Below the pieces are notes generated by a model, which was not told the origin of the DNA, made no database searches, and worked only from the letters and a program-made list of their open reading frames with translations. A stretch of 13,578 bases of DNA from assembly GCA_021159525.1 (NCBI GenBank), contig JAGHEC010000301.1, positions 1 through 13,578 on the forward strand, read 5' to 3'. A program made the translations under genes and the position numbers. The DNA is from Deltaproteobacteria bacterium (lineage in GTDB: Bacteria; Desulfobacterota; DSM-4660; Desulfatiglandales; Desulfatiglandaceae). This document shows positions 1-6,830 of the stretch, piece by piece; position 1 is the stretch's first letter; every line of letters begins with the position of its first letter.

Positions 1-370
1 CGGCATCAATGACCAGCACCACCGGGAGGTCAAGCCATTTTGCCATGTGGGCGGTTGACCCGGTCTCATCGCTCCCTGAAAATCCGTCAAAGAGTCCCAT
101 GACCCCTTCCACCACGGCCACATCCGCGTCGACGGCATACCGATTGAAGATATTCCGGTTGCGGGCACGGTCCATCATCCAGCCGTCAAGGTTGTGGGCC
201 GGCCTTCCCGTTATCAGCGTATGGTGCCCGGGATCAATGAAGTCCGGTCCTACCTTGAACGGCTGCACCGTGAGGCCTCGCCTTGCGAGTGCCGCCATGA
301 TTCCCAGAGACACGGTGGTCTTGCCGCATCCGCTGTGGGTCCCGGCAATGACAAAAGCTGACTTTATCAT
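1..370 (-). CDS. cbiA: Cobyrinate a,c-diamide synthase, N-terminal part (cut by the left edge)
   Basis: Only the first 123 codons are visible; the gene runs off the left edge. The family uses ATP and glutamine to amidate the a and c side chains of cobyrinic acid (cobalt form in the anaerobic route). The N-terminal DTBS/CobB-like ATPase domain is clear: a P-loop GTHSGCGKTT at residues 10-19, then the conserved KVGPDFIDPGHH stretch, a LDGWMM segment, and a VVEGVMGLFDG strand typical of CbiA/CobB. The C-terminal glutaminase domain is outside the window. The ATG at 370-368 overlaps the TGA of cbiP in an ATGA junction, which suggests translational coupling. The shine-dalgarno match is weak (a GGGA a few bases upstream), consistent with coupling. 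The hydrogenobyrinate-specific CobB is the alternative name, but the early-cobalt enzymes nearby favour CbiA. Confidence 0.93.
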   Translation of the reverse strand, partial: MIKSAFVIAGTHSGCGKTTVSLGIMAALARRGLTVQPFKVGPDFIDPGHHTLITGRPAHNLDGWMMDRARNRNIFNRYAVDADVAVVEGVMGLFDGFSGSDETGSTAHMAKWLDLPVVLVIDA

Positions 371-1920
371 AGCATCCCGATGATCCTTTCCACATCGCAA
401 TGAGTCTTAAAATGGTCTGCCAGCCGGTCGTACTGATGGAATCTTGCCCTTCTCCCGCAACCGGCCTTCCTTGTTTTAAGGCCCTTGTGGGCTCGTATTT
501 CGTTCAGGAACCAGCTTCTCAAACCCGGTGAATCCAGGAGCCCATGGACATAGGTACCCATGATCAGGCCGTTCTCACTGCTCCATCCGTCTTTCCACGC
601 CCTTCTTGAACCCTGTTCGTGTATTCTGAGAAAGGGGCTTCCACCTTTTCCGGTCATCCTTGAACGGCCCATATGGATTTCGTATCCGGTCACTTTCCTG
701 CGATTCAGGACACAGGTCCCGGTCACCTTTCGTACTACTTTCTCACCTGCAAGCACCGTCTCAAGGGGGAGCAAACCGATTCCTTTTATCTCTTTTCTTC
801 GGGACTCCACACCCAAGGGGTCTCTGATTGTTTTTCCCAGGAGCTGGTAGCCCCCGCAGATTCCCAGGATCCTGCCGCCGTTGCCGGCAAAGGACCGTAT
901 GGCCCCCGTCCATCCGGAACGTTTCAACCATGCGGCATCCTCCATCACGTTCTTTGCGCCCGGCAGGATCAGCCAATCGTATCCGCCTGTCAGCTCGCCG
1001 GGTCGGAAAAGGTAGTTCACCACAACATCCCGCTCCTGTTCCAGGACCGCCAGATCCGTAAAGTTGGATATGGAAGGGAGTTTCAATACGGCGATGTTGA
1101 CCGTGTTCGGCCCTATGGGGCGTCCTCCGCGCCTGTCCTTCTGGACAGCCACAGAGTCTTCGGCATCTATGATAATGTCGTGATAAAAGGGGACAAGGCC
1201 CAGGACCGGTTTCCCGGTCTTCTCCTCTATATACTTTATGCCGGTTGAAAATAGCCCGGGGTCGCCCCTGAATTTATTGATAAGAAAGCCTATGGTCAGG
1301 TCCCGCTCTTCCCGATCCATGAGATTATAGGTGCCGATGATCTGGGCAAACACGCCTCCCCGGTCGATGTCCGCCACCAGGAGACAGCGGGCCCCGGCTG
1401 CCTTTGCCATCCCGAAATTGACCAGGTCATTTTGCTTGAGGTTCATTTCGCAGCAACTGCCGGCGCCCTCCATGACAACGACTTCGTACTCATCGGCAAG
1501 CTTCTTGTAAGAGGCCAGGACCGCTTTCTTCAGTTCGGGCTTCAGCGCATGGTACGAGGCGGCATCCATCTGCCCGTATACTTCCCCCTGCAAAATAACC
1601 TGGGCGCCCTGTTCTGATGAAGGCTTGAGCAGGATTGGGTTCATGTGGACGGACGGTACCAGACCCGCTGCCTCGGCCTGGACCACCTGGGCCCGGCCGA
1701 TCTCGCCCCCTTCTGCCGTGACATAGGAGTTGTTGGACATGTTCTGGGCCTTGAACGGGGCAACCCTGAAACCCCTCCGCTTCAATATACGGCAAAAGGC
1801 CGTGGCAGCGATGGATTTCCCTACATCACTCCCGGTCCCCAAAAGCATGAGGGCCTTTGCTTTTCCCCGGAGAACCTCACCCAACTTTTTACTTTTCAAT
1901 GCCATCTCTCGCCATGACAC
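367..1920 (-). CDS. cbiP: Cobyric acid synthase (glutamine-hydrolysing)
   Basis: This cytoplasmic enzyme amidates side chains b, d, e and g of adenosylcobyrinic acid a,c-diamide to give adenosylcobyric acid. The 517 residues match the usual family length of about 480-520. The N-terminal ATPase domain has the P-loop variant GTGSDVGKS (28-36), then PFKAQNMSNNS (55-65) and an EGAGS strand (151-155). The class I glutaminase domain has the nucleophile Cys355 in GICGGYQLLG, the GYEIHMG segment and His459 in GTYVHG. The residues after EGAGS are CCEMNL, with two adjacent cysteines that I would not call typical. The longest start is GTG at 1920; an in-frame ATG at 1905 is equally plausible. Either start overlaps the end of cobO (17 or 32 bases), and the TGA overlaps the ATG of cbiA. 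The family name CobQ is used for the aerobic-pathway counterpart. Confidence 0.96.
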   Translation of the reverse strand: MSWREMALKSKKLGEVLRGKAKALMLLGTGSDVGKSIAATAFCRILKRRGFRVAPFKAQNMSNNSYVTAEGGEIGRAQVVQAEAAGLVPSVHMNPILLKPSSEQGAQVILQGEVYGQMDAASYHALKPELKKAVLASYKKLADEYEVVVMEGAGSCCEMNLKQNDLVNFGMAKAAGARCLLVADIDRGGVFAQIIGTYNLMDREERDLTIGFLINKFRGDPGLFSTGIKYIEEKTGKPVLGLVPFYHDIIIDAEDSVAVQKDRRGGRPIGPNTVNIAVLKLPSISNFTDLAVLEQERDVVVNYLFRPGELTGGYDWLILPGAKNVMEDAAWLKRSGWTGAIRSFAGNGGRILGICGGYQLLGKTIRDPLGVESRRKEIKGIGLLPLETVLAGEKVVRKVTGTCVLNRRKVTGYEIHMGRSRMTGKGGSPFLRIHEQGSRRAWKDGWSSENGLIMGTYVHGLLDSPGLRSWFLNEIRAHKGLKTRKAGCGRRARFHQYDRLADHFKTHCDVERIIGML

Positions 1921-2404
1921 CTTGCTTGTAATAATGCTTTACCTCTTTCATTTCCGTGACCAGGTCCGCAACTTCGATAATCCTGGGGTCCGCATACCTT
2001 CCGGTAATAACCATTTCCATCCGGGCAGGCCGTGCCTGAAGGAGGGCCAGAATATCTTCAACGGAAAACAAGCCATAGTAGGTGGCAATGTCCGCTTCAT
2101 CCAGGATAACTATATCGAACGTCCCGGATAACATGATCTCCCTGATCTCGGCCAGGCCCTCCCGCGCGGCACGGACATCTTTTGCATCGGGTTCCCGGTG
2201 GAGAAGAAAACCGTTTCCGTATTGCTTCACCTTAATGGAGTCTGATAACAACGCAAGAGCCTTATGTTCACTATACTCGTTTCCCTTGACAAACTGGGCA
2301 AAATAGGTCTTCAGTCCGGCGCCGGCCGCGCGCAGGGCAAGCCCGAGGGCCGCAGTGGTCTTGCCCTTGCCGTTGCCGGTATAAACTTGGACAAATCCTT
2401 TCAT
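1889..2404 (-). CDS. cobO: Corrinoid adenosyltransferase (CobO/BtuR/CobA type)
   Basis: This 171-residue protein transfers the 5'-deoxyadenosyl group of ATP to Co(I) corrinoids to make the adenosyl form used by later enzymes, and also serves B12 salvage. The family P-loop GNGKGKTT is at residues 10-17, at the very start of the protein as usual. It is followed by a LGLALRAAG helix, a FAQFVKG strand, and a Walker B-like region DIVILDEAD that is characteristic of CobA/CobO. The C-terminal VVT/ITGRYAD-type segment is also present (here MEMVITGRYADPRIIEVAD). It is slightly shorter than the Salmonella enzyme because it lacks most of the N-terminal extension. The ATG lies 22 bases after the stop of cbiL, with an AAAGAG as a weak ribosome-binding site. 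The stop is TAA, inside the 5' end of cbiP. It is unrelated to the PduO and EutT adenosyltransferase families. Confidence 0.95.
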   Translation of the reverse strand: MKGFVQVYTGNGKGKTTAALGLALRAAGAGLKTYFAQFVKGNEYSEHKALALLSDSIKVKQYGNGFLLHREPDAKDVRAAREGLAEIREIMLSGTFDIVILDEADIATYYGLFSVEDILALLQARPARMEMVITGRYADPRIIEVADLVTEMKEVKHYYKQGVMARDGIEK

Positions 2405-2426
2405 AGTACTCTTTAGCAGTGTGTTT

Positions 2427-3140
2427 TCATCCCTTCATTTTGTTTATAATGAGAAGTGAAAGATAAGGCGGATGCAATCCGTTATCGTAATGGGATCCGA
2501 ACGATATTTCCTCATTGCTCAATCCGCACCTGGATATGAGCACGGATTTTTCTCCCAGTTCGAGACGGTCCAACGTGTCCATGATTTCGTCAAACCGTTT
2601 GTAGATCTTCAACATGACCACGTTGTCCGTATGGTCGACGATCTGTTCCAGCCCCTTCGCGCCCATCGCGCCTGAAACCACCGTAAAAGACTCCGCCGCT
2701 TCGGCCAGGACCCGGCCGGCAGCCGCTGCGGCGGCCTGATACGAGGTAATTCCGGGGATGATCTTAATCGGCACATCCGGATCCGTCTCCCGGATGGTTT
2801 GCATGATATACCCAAACGTGCTGTAGGTCGTAGGGTCACCCAAGGTGACGAAGGCCGCGTCCTTTCCCTTCCTGAGGTGTTTCAACATCTTGCGGGCATT
2901 ATCTCTCCACGCTGCCCTGAGTTCCGTCTTATTGTGCGTCATGGGAAATCCGACAAGCTCAACAGATACATCCTCCCCAAGAAATGGGGAGACAATACCG
3001 ACTGCCAGTGAGTAAGTGTTCCGGGTAGATGATGCCGCAAACACAAATTTGATCCGTTTCAAGATCTCTAACGCTTTCAGGGTAATAAGCTGCGGGTCTC
3101 CGGGCCCTGCCCCGATTCCATAGAGAGTTCCTGCTGTCAT
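2427..3140 (-). CDS. cbiL: Cobalt-factor II / precorrin-2 C20-methyltransferase
   Basis: This S-adenosylmethionine-dependent enzyme methylates C20 of the corrin precursor, the first committed methylation after cobalt insertion in the anaerobic route. The tetrapyrrole methylase fold is shown by the N-terminal GIGAGPGDPQLITLKA (from residue 8), the VTLGDPTTYSTF segment that forms part of the SAM pocket, and IPGITSYQAAAA. The GDPTTYST pattern separates it from the C17, C11 and C1 methylases of the same superfamily. I place the start at the ATG at 3140, because an AAAGGTG lies 9 bases upstream and LYGIG then begins at residue 6, as in relatives. A GTG at 3161 and an ATG at 3149 are in frame but have worse or no ribosome-binding site. 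The neighbouring cbiK makes its substrate, so the cobalt-containing form (CbiL rather than CobI) is the likely one. Confidence 0.93.
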   Translation of the reverse strand: MTAGTLYGIGAGPGDPQLITLKALEILKRIKFVFAASSTRNTYSLAVGIVSPFLGEDVSVELVGFPMTHNKTELRAAWRDNARKMLKHLRKGKDAAFVTLGDPTTYSTFGYIMQTIRETDPDVPIKIIPGITSYQAAAAAAGRVLAEAAESFTVVSGAMGAKGLEQIVDHTDNVVMLKIYKRFDEIMDTLDRLELGEKSVLISRCGLSNEEISFGSHYDNGLHPPYLSLLIINKMKG

Positions 3141-3149
3141 TTTTCTCAT

Positions 3150-3156
3150 CACCTTT
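3150..3156 (-). promoter_or_regulatory. Ribosome-binding site of cbiL
   Basis: The minus strand reads AAAGGTG here, followed by 9 bases and the ATG at 3140-3138. The in-frame ATG at 3149 would sit directly against this site and the GTG at 3161 lies upstream of it, so the site decides in favour of the 3140 start. Confidence 0.5.
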
Positions 3157-3203
3157 GTCACTGCGGGCTTTGACCCCTCTTCTATTCAAGGTCTATGATT
3201 GTC

Positions 3204-3213
3204 CGACCGGTCG
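3204..3213. repeat. Perfect 10-base palindrome between cbiK and cbiL
   Basis: CGACCGGTCG is its own reverse complement and lies in the largest gap of the window, 14 bases past the cbiK stop in the direction of transcription. It has no loop. The adjoining T-run is on the plus strand, so it does not look like a terminator for these genes. An operator is possible but nothing else supports it. Confidence 0.2.
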
Positions 3214-3226
3214 AATCTTTTTTGTG

Positions 3227-4132
3227 CTACAGGGGTATTTTATTGTCTCGGGCCACATCCTTGATGTGCTCAATGAAAATATGCCTGATTTCAGCGTACT
3301 TTCCCAGCCCCTGGAGCACGCACGTGACCGTAATTCCCTCTGAGCGTATAACCGATTTCCATGAATCATCCTGATCCCCCGCCATATCATTCCGGGCATG
3401 TTCACCCGCCACCATCATGAAAGGTTTCAGGACCACCTTTTTGACTCCAACCCGAGTCAGGATGTTCACAACATCCTCAAGGGATGGAAAACCTTCAACA
3501 GTACCCACAAATATATCCGTTCCGGCGTACATCCTGCGCATGACCTGTTGAAATTCAATGTAGACACCGGTGCTGTAGAACCTGTTTCCATGTCCCATGT
3601 AGACAAGGGCCGCATGGTTCTTTTTTGCAAGGCTCACATCGGGGGCGAGGGCCTTTGCCGCGTGGATCATGTCTTTGCGGTAGTTATATTGTGGCCCCGG
3701 TTTTCCCAGGAGCGGACGGCCGAGAACCAGTTTCTTGAAAGGCATGTATTTTGCTTTTATGGTCCTTATGGCGTTCAGACCATCTATATAGGATGCAAGA
3801 TCATGGTATTCCTCACCCGCATAGATGTGCGTGGGCTGGACAATGATGACCTTGTAGCCGGCATCCTGCAGGTCCGCGATGGTCGCAAGGGGGCCCCTTG
3901 CACAGAGGATTTCTGCGTCGGCATCCCCGTTTTTCGCACGATACTCCGTGTCTCTTTGACGTTCATGCCATATCCTTCTGATGATGTTGGACGTAAATGC
4001 CACCTTTACCTTTGCCCGCGGGAAGGCTTTTTGTACCTCTTTCCGTATGGTTGTGATGTCAATAAGCGCTTTTGGATATGTGGCGCCAAAGCACGCAATA
4101 ACAATGGCCTTTTCGTCTGTATCATGTTCCAT
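3227..4132 (-). CDS. cbiK: Sirohydrochlorin cobaltochelatase, CbiK family
   Basis: This enzyme inserts Co(II) into sirohydrochlorin without ATP, the entry step of anaerobic B12 synthesis. The 301 residues are slightly longer than the roughly 265-residue Salmonella enzyme. Family landmarks are the N-terminal IVIACFGATYP, VQPTHIYAGEEYH (His102), VYMGHGN (His181, a metal-site histidine in the family), GTVEGFPSLEDV (Glu213) and PFMMVAGEHARNDMAG (His245). These resemble the active-site residues known for CbiK, though exact equivalence needs an alignment. No signal peptide is visible, so it should act in the cytoplasm, unlike the exported CbiK of Desulfovibrio. The start is supported by GGAAAGGA 9 bases upstream of the ATG. 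The stop is TAG, with a second in-frame TAG about 15 codons further on. It sits between the transporter genes and cbiL, at the head of the biosynthetic module. Confidence 0.95.
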   Translation of the reverse strand: MEHDTDEKAIVIACFGATYPKALIDITTIRKEVQKAFPRAKVKVAFTSNIIRRIWHERQRDTEYRAKNGDADAEILCARGPLATIADLQDAGYKVIIVQPTHIYAGEEYHDLASYIDGLNAIRTIKAKYMPFKKLVLGRPLLGKPGPQYNYRKDMIHAAKALAPDVSLAKKNHAALVYMGHGNRFYSTGVYIEFQQVMRRMYAGTDIFVGTVEGFPSLEDVVNILTRVGVKKVVLKPFMMVAGEHARNDMAGDQDDSWKSVIRSEGITVTCVLQGLGKYAEIRHIFIEHIKDVARDNKIPL

Positions 4133-4141
4133 TGATATTTA

Positions 4142-4147
4142 TCCTTT
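4142..4147 (-). promoter_or_regulatory. Ribosome-binding site of cbiK
   Basis: AAAGGA on the minus strand lies 9 bases before the ATG at 4132. It is a good match in the 53-base gap after the permease gene, and means cbiK need not depend on translational coupling. Confidence 0.5.
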
Positions 4148-4185
4148 CCATCCCGATTCCTCGTATGGTTTTGTCGCAGATCCTG

Positions 4186-4926
4186 TCAATCTCTCGCTCT
4201 GTTTACGCAATGGATGGCGCCGAAAAAAAAGACGACCCCGATAATGGCCAGCAGAAGGTAAGATGAATAATTCACAGGGTTTCCAAAGGATGCCGATCGA
4301 ATGGCCTTTGAGGTATGGGTGAGCGGAAGGAAAAAAAGGATTTTTTGCGCCCAGACAGGAAGGCGGTCCACAGGAAAGAAGGTGCCCCCCAAAAAGGCCA
4401 TGGGGGTGATCACAAAGCTTGTGAACATGGCCTGATCCGCATGGGATTTCACCAGCATGGCCAGGGCCACGGCCAGCGAGGCGAAAACAAAACTGTCCAG
4501 CGCGATTGCCAGCCAGAAAGCGACAGTGCCATAATCCAGGGACACATTGAAAAAGAGGCCTATTATCAAGATAATGACAACGGAGAGCATCGCCCGGGTT
4601 ATGCCGGCCAGGACCTCACCCGCCACATAGGCGGTATTACTGACGGGCGCGGCCTGGAATTCTTCGAAGATATGCCAATAAAACCGCGCCACATTGATAT
4701 CAACGGCAATGGCAAAGGCCTGGGTCATACTGCTCATGGCCACCAGGCCCGGAATCAGAAATTCCCGATAGGTATGCCCGTCGAACCTTGCCCCTTTTCC
4801 CATGGCATATCCGAACGCTATCATATAGAGCAAAGGAGAGACGGACATACTCAGGATCTGCCGTTTGATCCTGCGTCTCAAAATTAGTATTTCACGGAGA
4901 TAGACTGCAATGAAACGATTCAGCAT
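4186..4926 (-). CDS. ABC-2 type transporter permease
   Basis: This 246-residue integral membrane protein is the transmembrane half of an ABC transporter of the ABC-2 (NodJ/DrrB/CcmB-like) superfamily. Six hydrophobic stretches can be seen near residues 24-42, 56-76, 106-126, 134-158, 165-185 and 221-240. The segment GGTFFPVDRLPVWAQ (180-194), between the fifth and sixth, is the hallmark of ABC-2 permeases. The N-terminus has a basic amphipathic run (LREILILRRRIKRQ), also typical. The ATG overlaps the last 7 bases of the ATPase gene and has AAGAAGG just upstream, so the two are translated together and should form one transporter. ABC-2 transporters usually export lipids, drugs or polysaccharides. 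No periplasmic binding protein is encoded here. The substrate is unknown; a tetrapyrrole, metallophore or metal complex is a guess from context only. Confidence 0.9.
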   Translation of the reverse strand: MLNRFIAVYLREILILRRRIKRQILSMSVSPLLYMIAFGYAMGKGARFDGHTYREFLIPGLVAMSSMTQAFAIAVDINVARFYWHIFEEFQAAPVSNTAYVAGEVLAGITRAMLSVVIILIIGLFFNVSLDYGTVAFWLAIALDSFVFASLAVALAMLVKSHADQAMFTSFVITPMAFLGGTFFPVDRLPVWAQKILFFLPLTHTSKAIRSASFGNPVNYSSYLLLAIIGVVFFFGAIHCVNRARD

Positions 4927-5759
4927 TTGACCTTCTTCCCGGTGAGTGATAGAAATGAATCTTCGAGGTTTACCCGCCGTAATGTATAACTCTCTTTCTG
5001 TCCGGTGACAAAGGCATCGGCCTCCTGCCTGGTCCTGAAATAGACCGTCTTCATGTTTCCCTTGTCCATCTGATCAATAGCCCAGGTCCCGGTCCGGGCC
5101 ATCAGGCTCCGGGGTTTATCGATAACGACTATCTTGCCTTTATCGAGAAAAGCAACCCGGTCCGCCAGGAATTCCGCCTCCTCAATATAGTGAGTCGTCA
5201 GAAAGATAGTTGTGCCTTTCTTCTGGATCTCTTTGATCAGTGCCCATATCCGCCTCCGGATGGCAGCGTCGAGTCCCACCGTCGGCTCGTCCAAAAACAG
5301 AATCTCCGGTGAATGGACCATGGCCCTTGCGATGGTCAGCCTGCGTTTCATGCCGCCGGAGAGCTGTTTCACGAGGCTCTTTTTGCGGTCAATGAGATCA
5401 ACATAGGCCAGCATTTGATCAATCTTTCTTCTTCTCTCACTGGTGGACATACCAAAAAGCCGGCCGTGGATATCAAGGTTCTCCGATACCGTGAGTTCCT
5501 GGTCCAGGTTTATCGACTGCATCACCAGCCCGAACCTTTTCTTGGCTTTGAGCTCCTCCTTTTCAATATGGAAACCATTCAGCCAGGCATCGCCTGCCGA
5601 CCGTCTGGTAAGCCCGGTCAGGATGCGGATGGTGGTGGTCTTTCCGGCGCCGTTGGGGCCGAGATATGCGAAGAGTTCTCCGGCCGGCACGTGCAAATCG
5701 ATGCCGTCAAGGGCCGTTATGGCACCATAGTTTTTTTTCAGCCGCTCAATGCGGATCAT
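4920..5759 (-). CDS. ABC transporter ATPase subunit (partner of the ABC-2 permease)
   Basis: This 279-residue nucleotide-binding protein powers the adjacent permease. All the motifs are intact: Walker A GPNGAGKTTT (34-43), Q-loop Gln81, signature LSGGMKRRL (133-141), Walker B ILFLDEP with catalytic Glu158, D-loop GLDA and H-loop His190 in TTHY. The wording fits the CcmA/DrrA/NodI subfamily rather than the BtuD or FepC importer subfamily. A C-terminal extension of about 60 residues after the ATPase core ends in a LEDSFLSLTG segment, common in DrrA-like ATPases. The ATG is preceded by GAGGAGG, which overlaps the stop codon of the upstream chlI. The gene ends in TGA within the start of the permease gene. 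Confidence 0.95.
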   Translation of the reverse strand: MIRIERLKKNYGAITALDGIDLHVPAGELFAYLGPNGAGKTTTIRILTGLTRRSAGDAWLNGFHIEKEELKAKKRFGLVMQSINLDQELTVSENLDIHGRLFGMSTSERRRKIDQMLAYVDLIDRKKSLVKQLSGGMKRRLTIARAMVHSPEILFLDEPTVGLDAAIRRRIWALIKEIQKKGTTIFLTTHYIEEAEFLADRVAFLDKGKIVVIDKPRSLMARTGTWAIDQMDKGNMKTVYFRTRQEADAFVTGQKESYTLRRVNLEDSFLSLTGKKVKC

Positions 5760-5769
5760 CTGCTTTTTC

Positions 5770-5776
5770 CCTCCTC
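5770..5776 (-). promoter_or_regulatory. Strong ribosome-binding site of the ABC ATPase gene
   Basis: GAGGAGG on the minus strand overlaps the TGA of chlI and lies 10 bases before the ATG at 5759. It is the strongest shine-dalgarno match in the window and supports coupled translation across this junction. Confidence 0.55.
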
Positions 5777-6830
5777 ACTGCGTCCCCGCTTCCGTGCATC
5801 TTTCACGCACCGCCTTGACATTATCGGCGATTTCCATCATGGGCTGGCGACGGATCCGGTGGGGCAGCGCCAGTTCGGCAGCCGTTTGGATATCTTCCGA
5901 TGTTACCTGACTGCGCCCCTCATAAGCGGCCAATGTTTTGGCGGTCTTGAGCATAATGATATCGCCCCGGTGGCCGTCCACGCCCACATCCAGACAGTAC
6001 TGAGCGATTTCGTACAGCAACGCTTTTTCGGCCTCCACCCGGGAAAGCAGCGCTTTGGCCTGTAAAATCCGCTCGGCCATAGTCTGGGATTCCACCGCCC
6101 ATTGGCGCGTAAACCCTTCCGGGTCCTGATCAAAGGCGACCCGACGTTCCATGATGGCCACCCGCTCGTCGGCCGATTGAATTCCTTCGATGGTGACACA
6201 CAGACCGAAACGATCCAACAGTTGGGGCCTGAGCTCACCCTCCTCCGGGTTCATGGTACCCACCAGGGTAAAACGGGCCGGATGGGAAAAGGAGATCCCT
6301 TCGCGCTCGATGGTGTTGACTCCCATTGCGGCGGAATCCAGCAGCACATCCACCACGTGGTCGTCCAGGAGGTTCACCTCATCCACGTAAAGGATACCCC
6401 TGTGGGCCGCGGCCAGGAGTCCCGGCTCGACCCGCTTTTCCCCCTCTTTAAGGGCATGCTCCATGTCCATGGTGCCCACCACACGGTCTTCCGTAGCCCC
6501 TACCGGCAGTTCTATTACCCGCACCCTGCGTTTCACTGTTTTCACCTGGTCCCGGGCCGGAATCTCCTTCCCATACGCGGTATGCATACACTCCCTGTAT
6601 ACATCGAACTCATCCGAAGGGGAGAGCTGAAACGGGTCATTTTCAAAGACCGTGATATCAGGCAGGATATCCGCCAGGGCGCGCACCGCGGTGGACTTGG
6701 CGGTTCCTTTTTCCCCACGAATCAGGACCCCGGAAAGGGTCGGGTTGATGGTATTCAGAATCAGTCCAAGCTTCATCTTTTCCTGTCCCACGATTGCCGC
6801 AAATGGATAAATCGGCTTATTGTTTTTCAT
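5775..6830 (-). CDS. chlI: Stand-alone ChlI/BchI-type chelatase AAA+ ATPase
   Basis: This 351-residue AAA+ protein belongs to the I subunit family of magnesium and cobalt chelatases, whose ATP hydrolysis drives metal insertion by the large (H/CobN) subunit. It has Walker A GEKGTAKST (39-47), the GATEDRVVG insert (111-119), Walker B ILYVDEVNLLDD (146-157), sensor GTMNPEEG (191-198) and the arginine-bearing LLDRFGL (204-210). The length is standard for the family. It is a close paralogue of the first 320 residues of the gene just upstream, but the insert after Walker A that carries four cysteines there has no equivalent set here (only Cys81). The ATG overlaps the upstream TGA (ATGA) and has a strong AAGGAG 5 bases before it. 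No photosynthesis genes are present, so a partnership with the CobN-like protein is the likely role. Confidence 0.92.
   Translation of the reverse strand: MKNNKPIYPFAAIVGQEKMKLGLILNTINPTLSGVLIRGEKGTAKSTAVRALADILPDITVFENDPFQLSPSDEFDVYRECMHTAYGKEIPARDQVKTVKRRVRVIELPVGATEDRVVGTMDMEHALKEGEKRVEPGLLAAAHRGILYVDEVNLLDDHVVDVLLDSAAMGVNTIEREGISFSHPARFTLVGTMNPEEGELRPQLLDRFGLCVTIEGIQSADERVAIMERRVAFDQDPEGFTRQWAVESQTMAERILQAKALLSRVEAEKALLYEIAQYCLDVGVDGHRGDIIMLKTAKTLAAYEGRSQVTSEDIQTAAELALPHRIRRQPMMEIADNVKAVRERCTEAGTQ

Noticed and set aside
3204..3226. Rho-independent terminator after cbiK
   Set aside because: The palindrome has no loop, and the T-run is on the plus strand next to it, the wrong orientation for the minus-strand transcript.
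3398..4135. Long plus-strand open frame of 245 codons opposite cbiK
   Set aside because: It is fully antisense to cbiK, whose family motifs are intact. The plus-strand translation has no recognisable domain.
4161..4189. Promoter for cbiK: TTGACA on the minus strand at 4189-4184
   Set aside because: The -35 match is perfect, but it includes the permease TGA stop and the best -10 at a 16-18 base spacing matches only about three of six bases. Chance is the better explanation.
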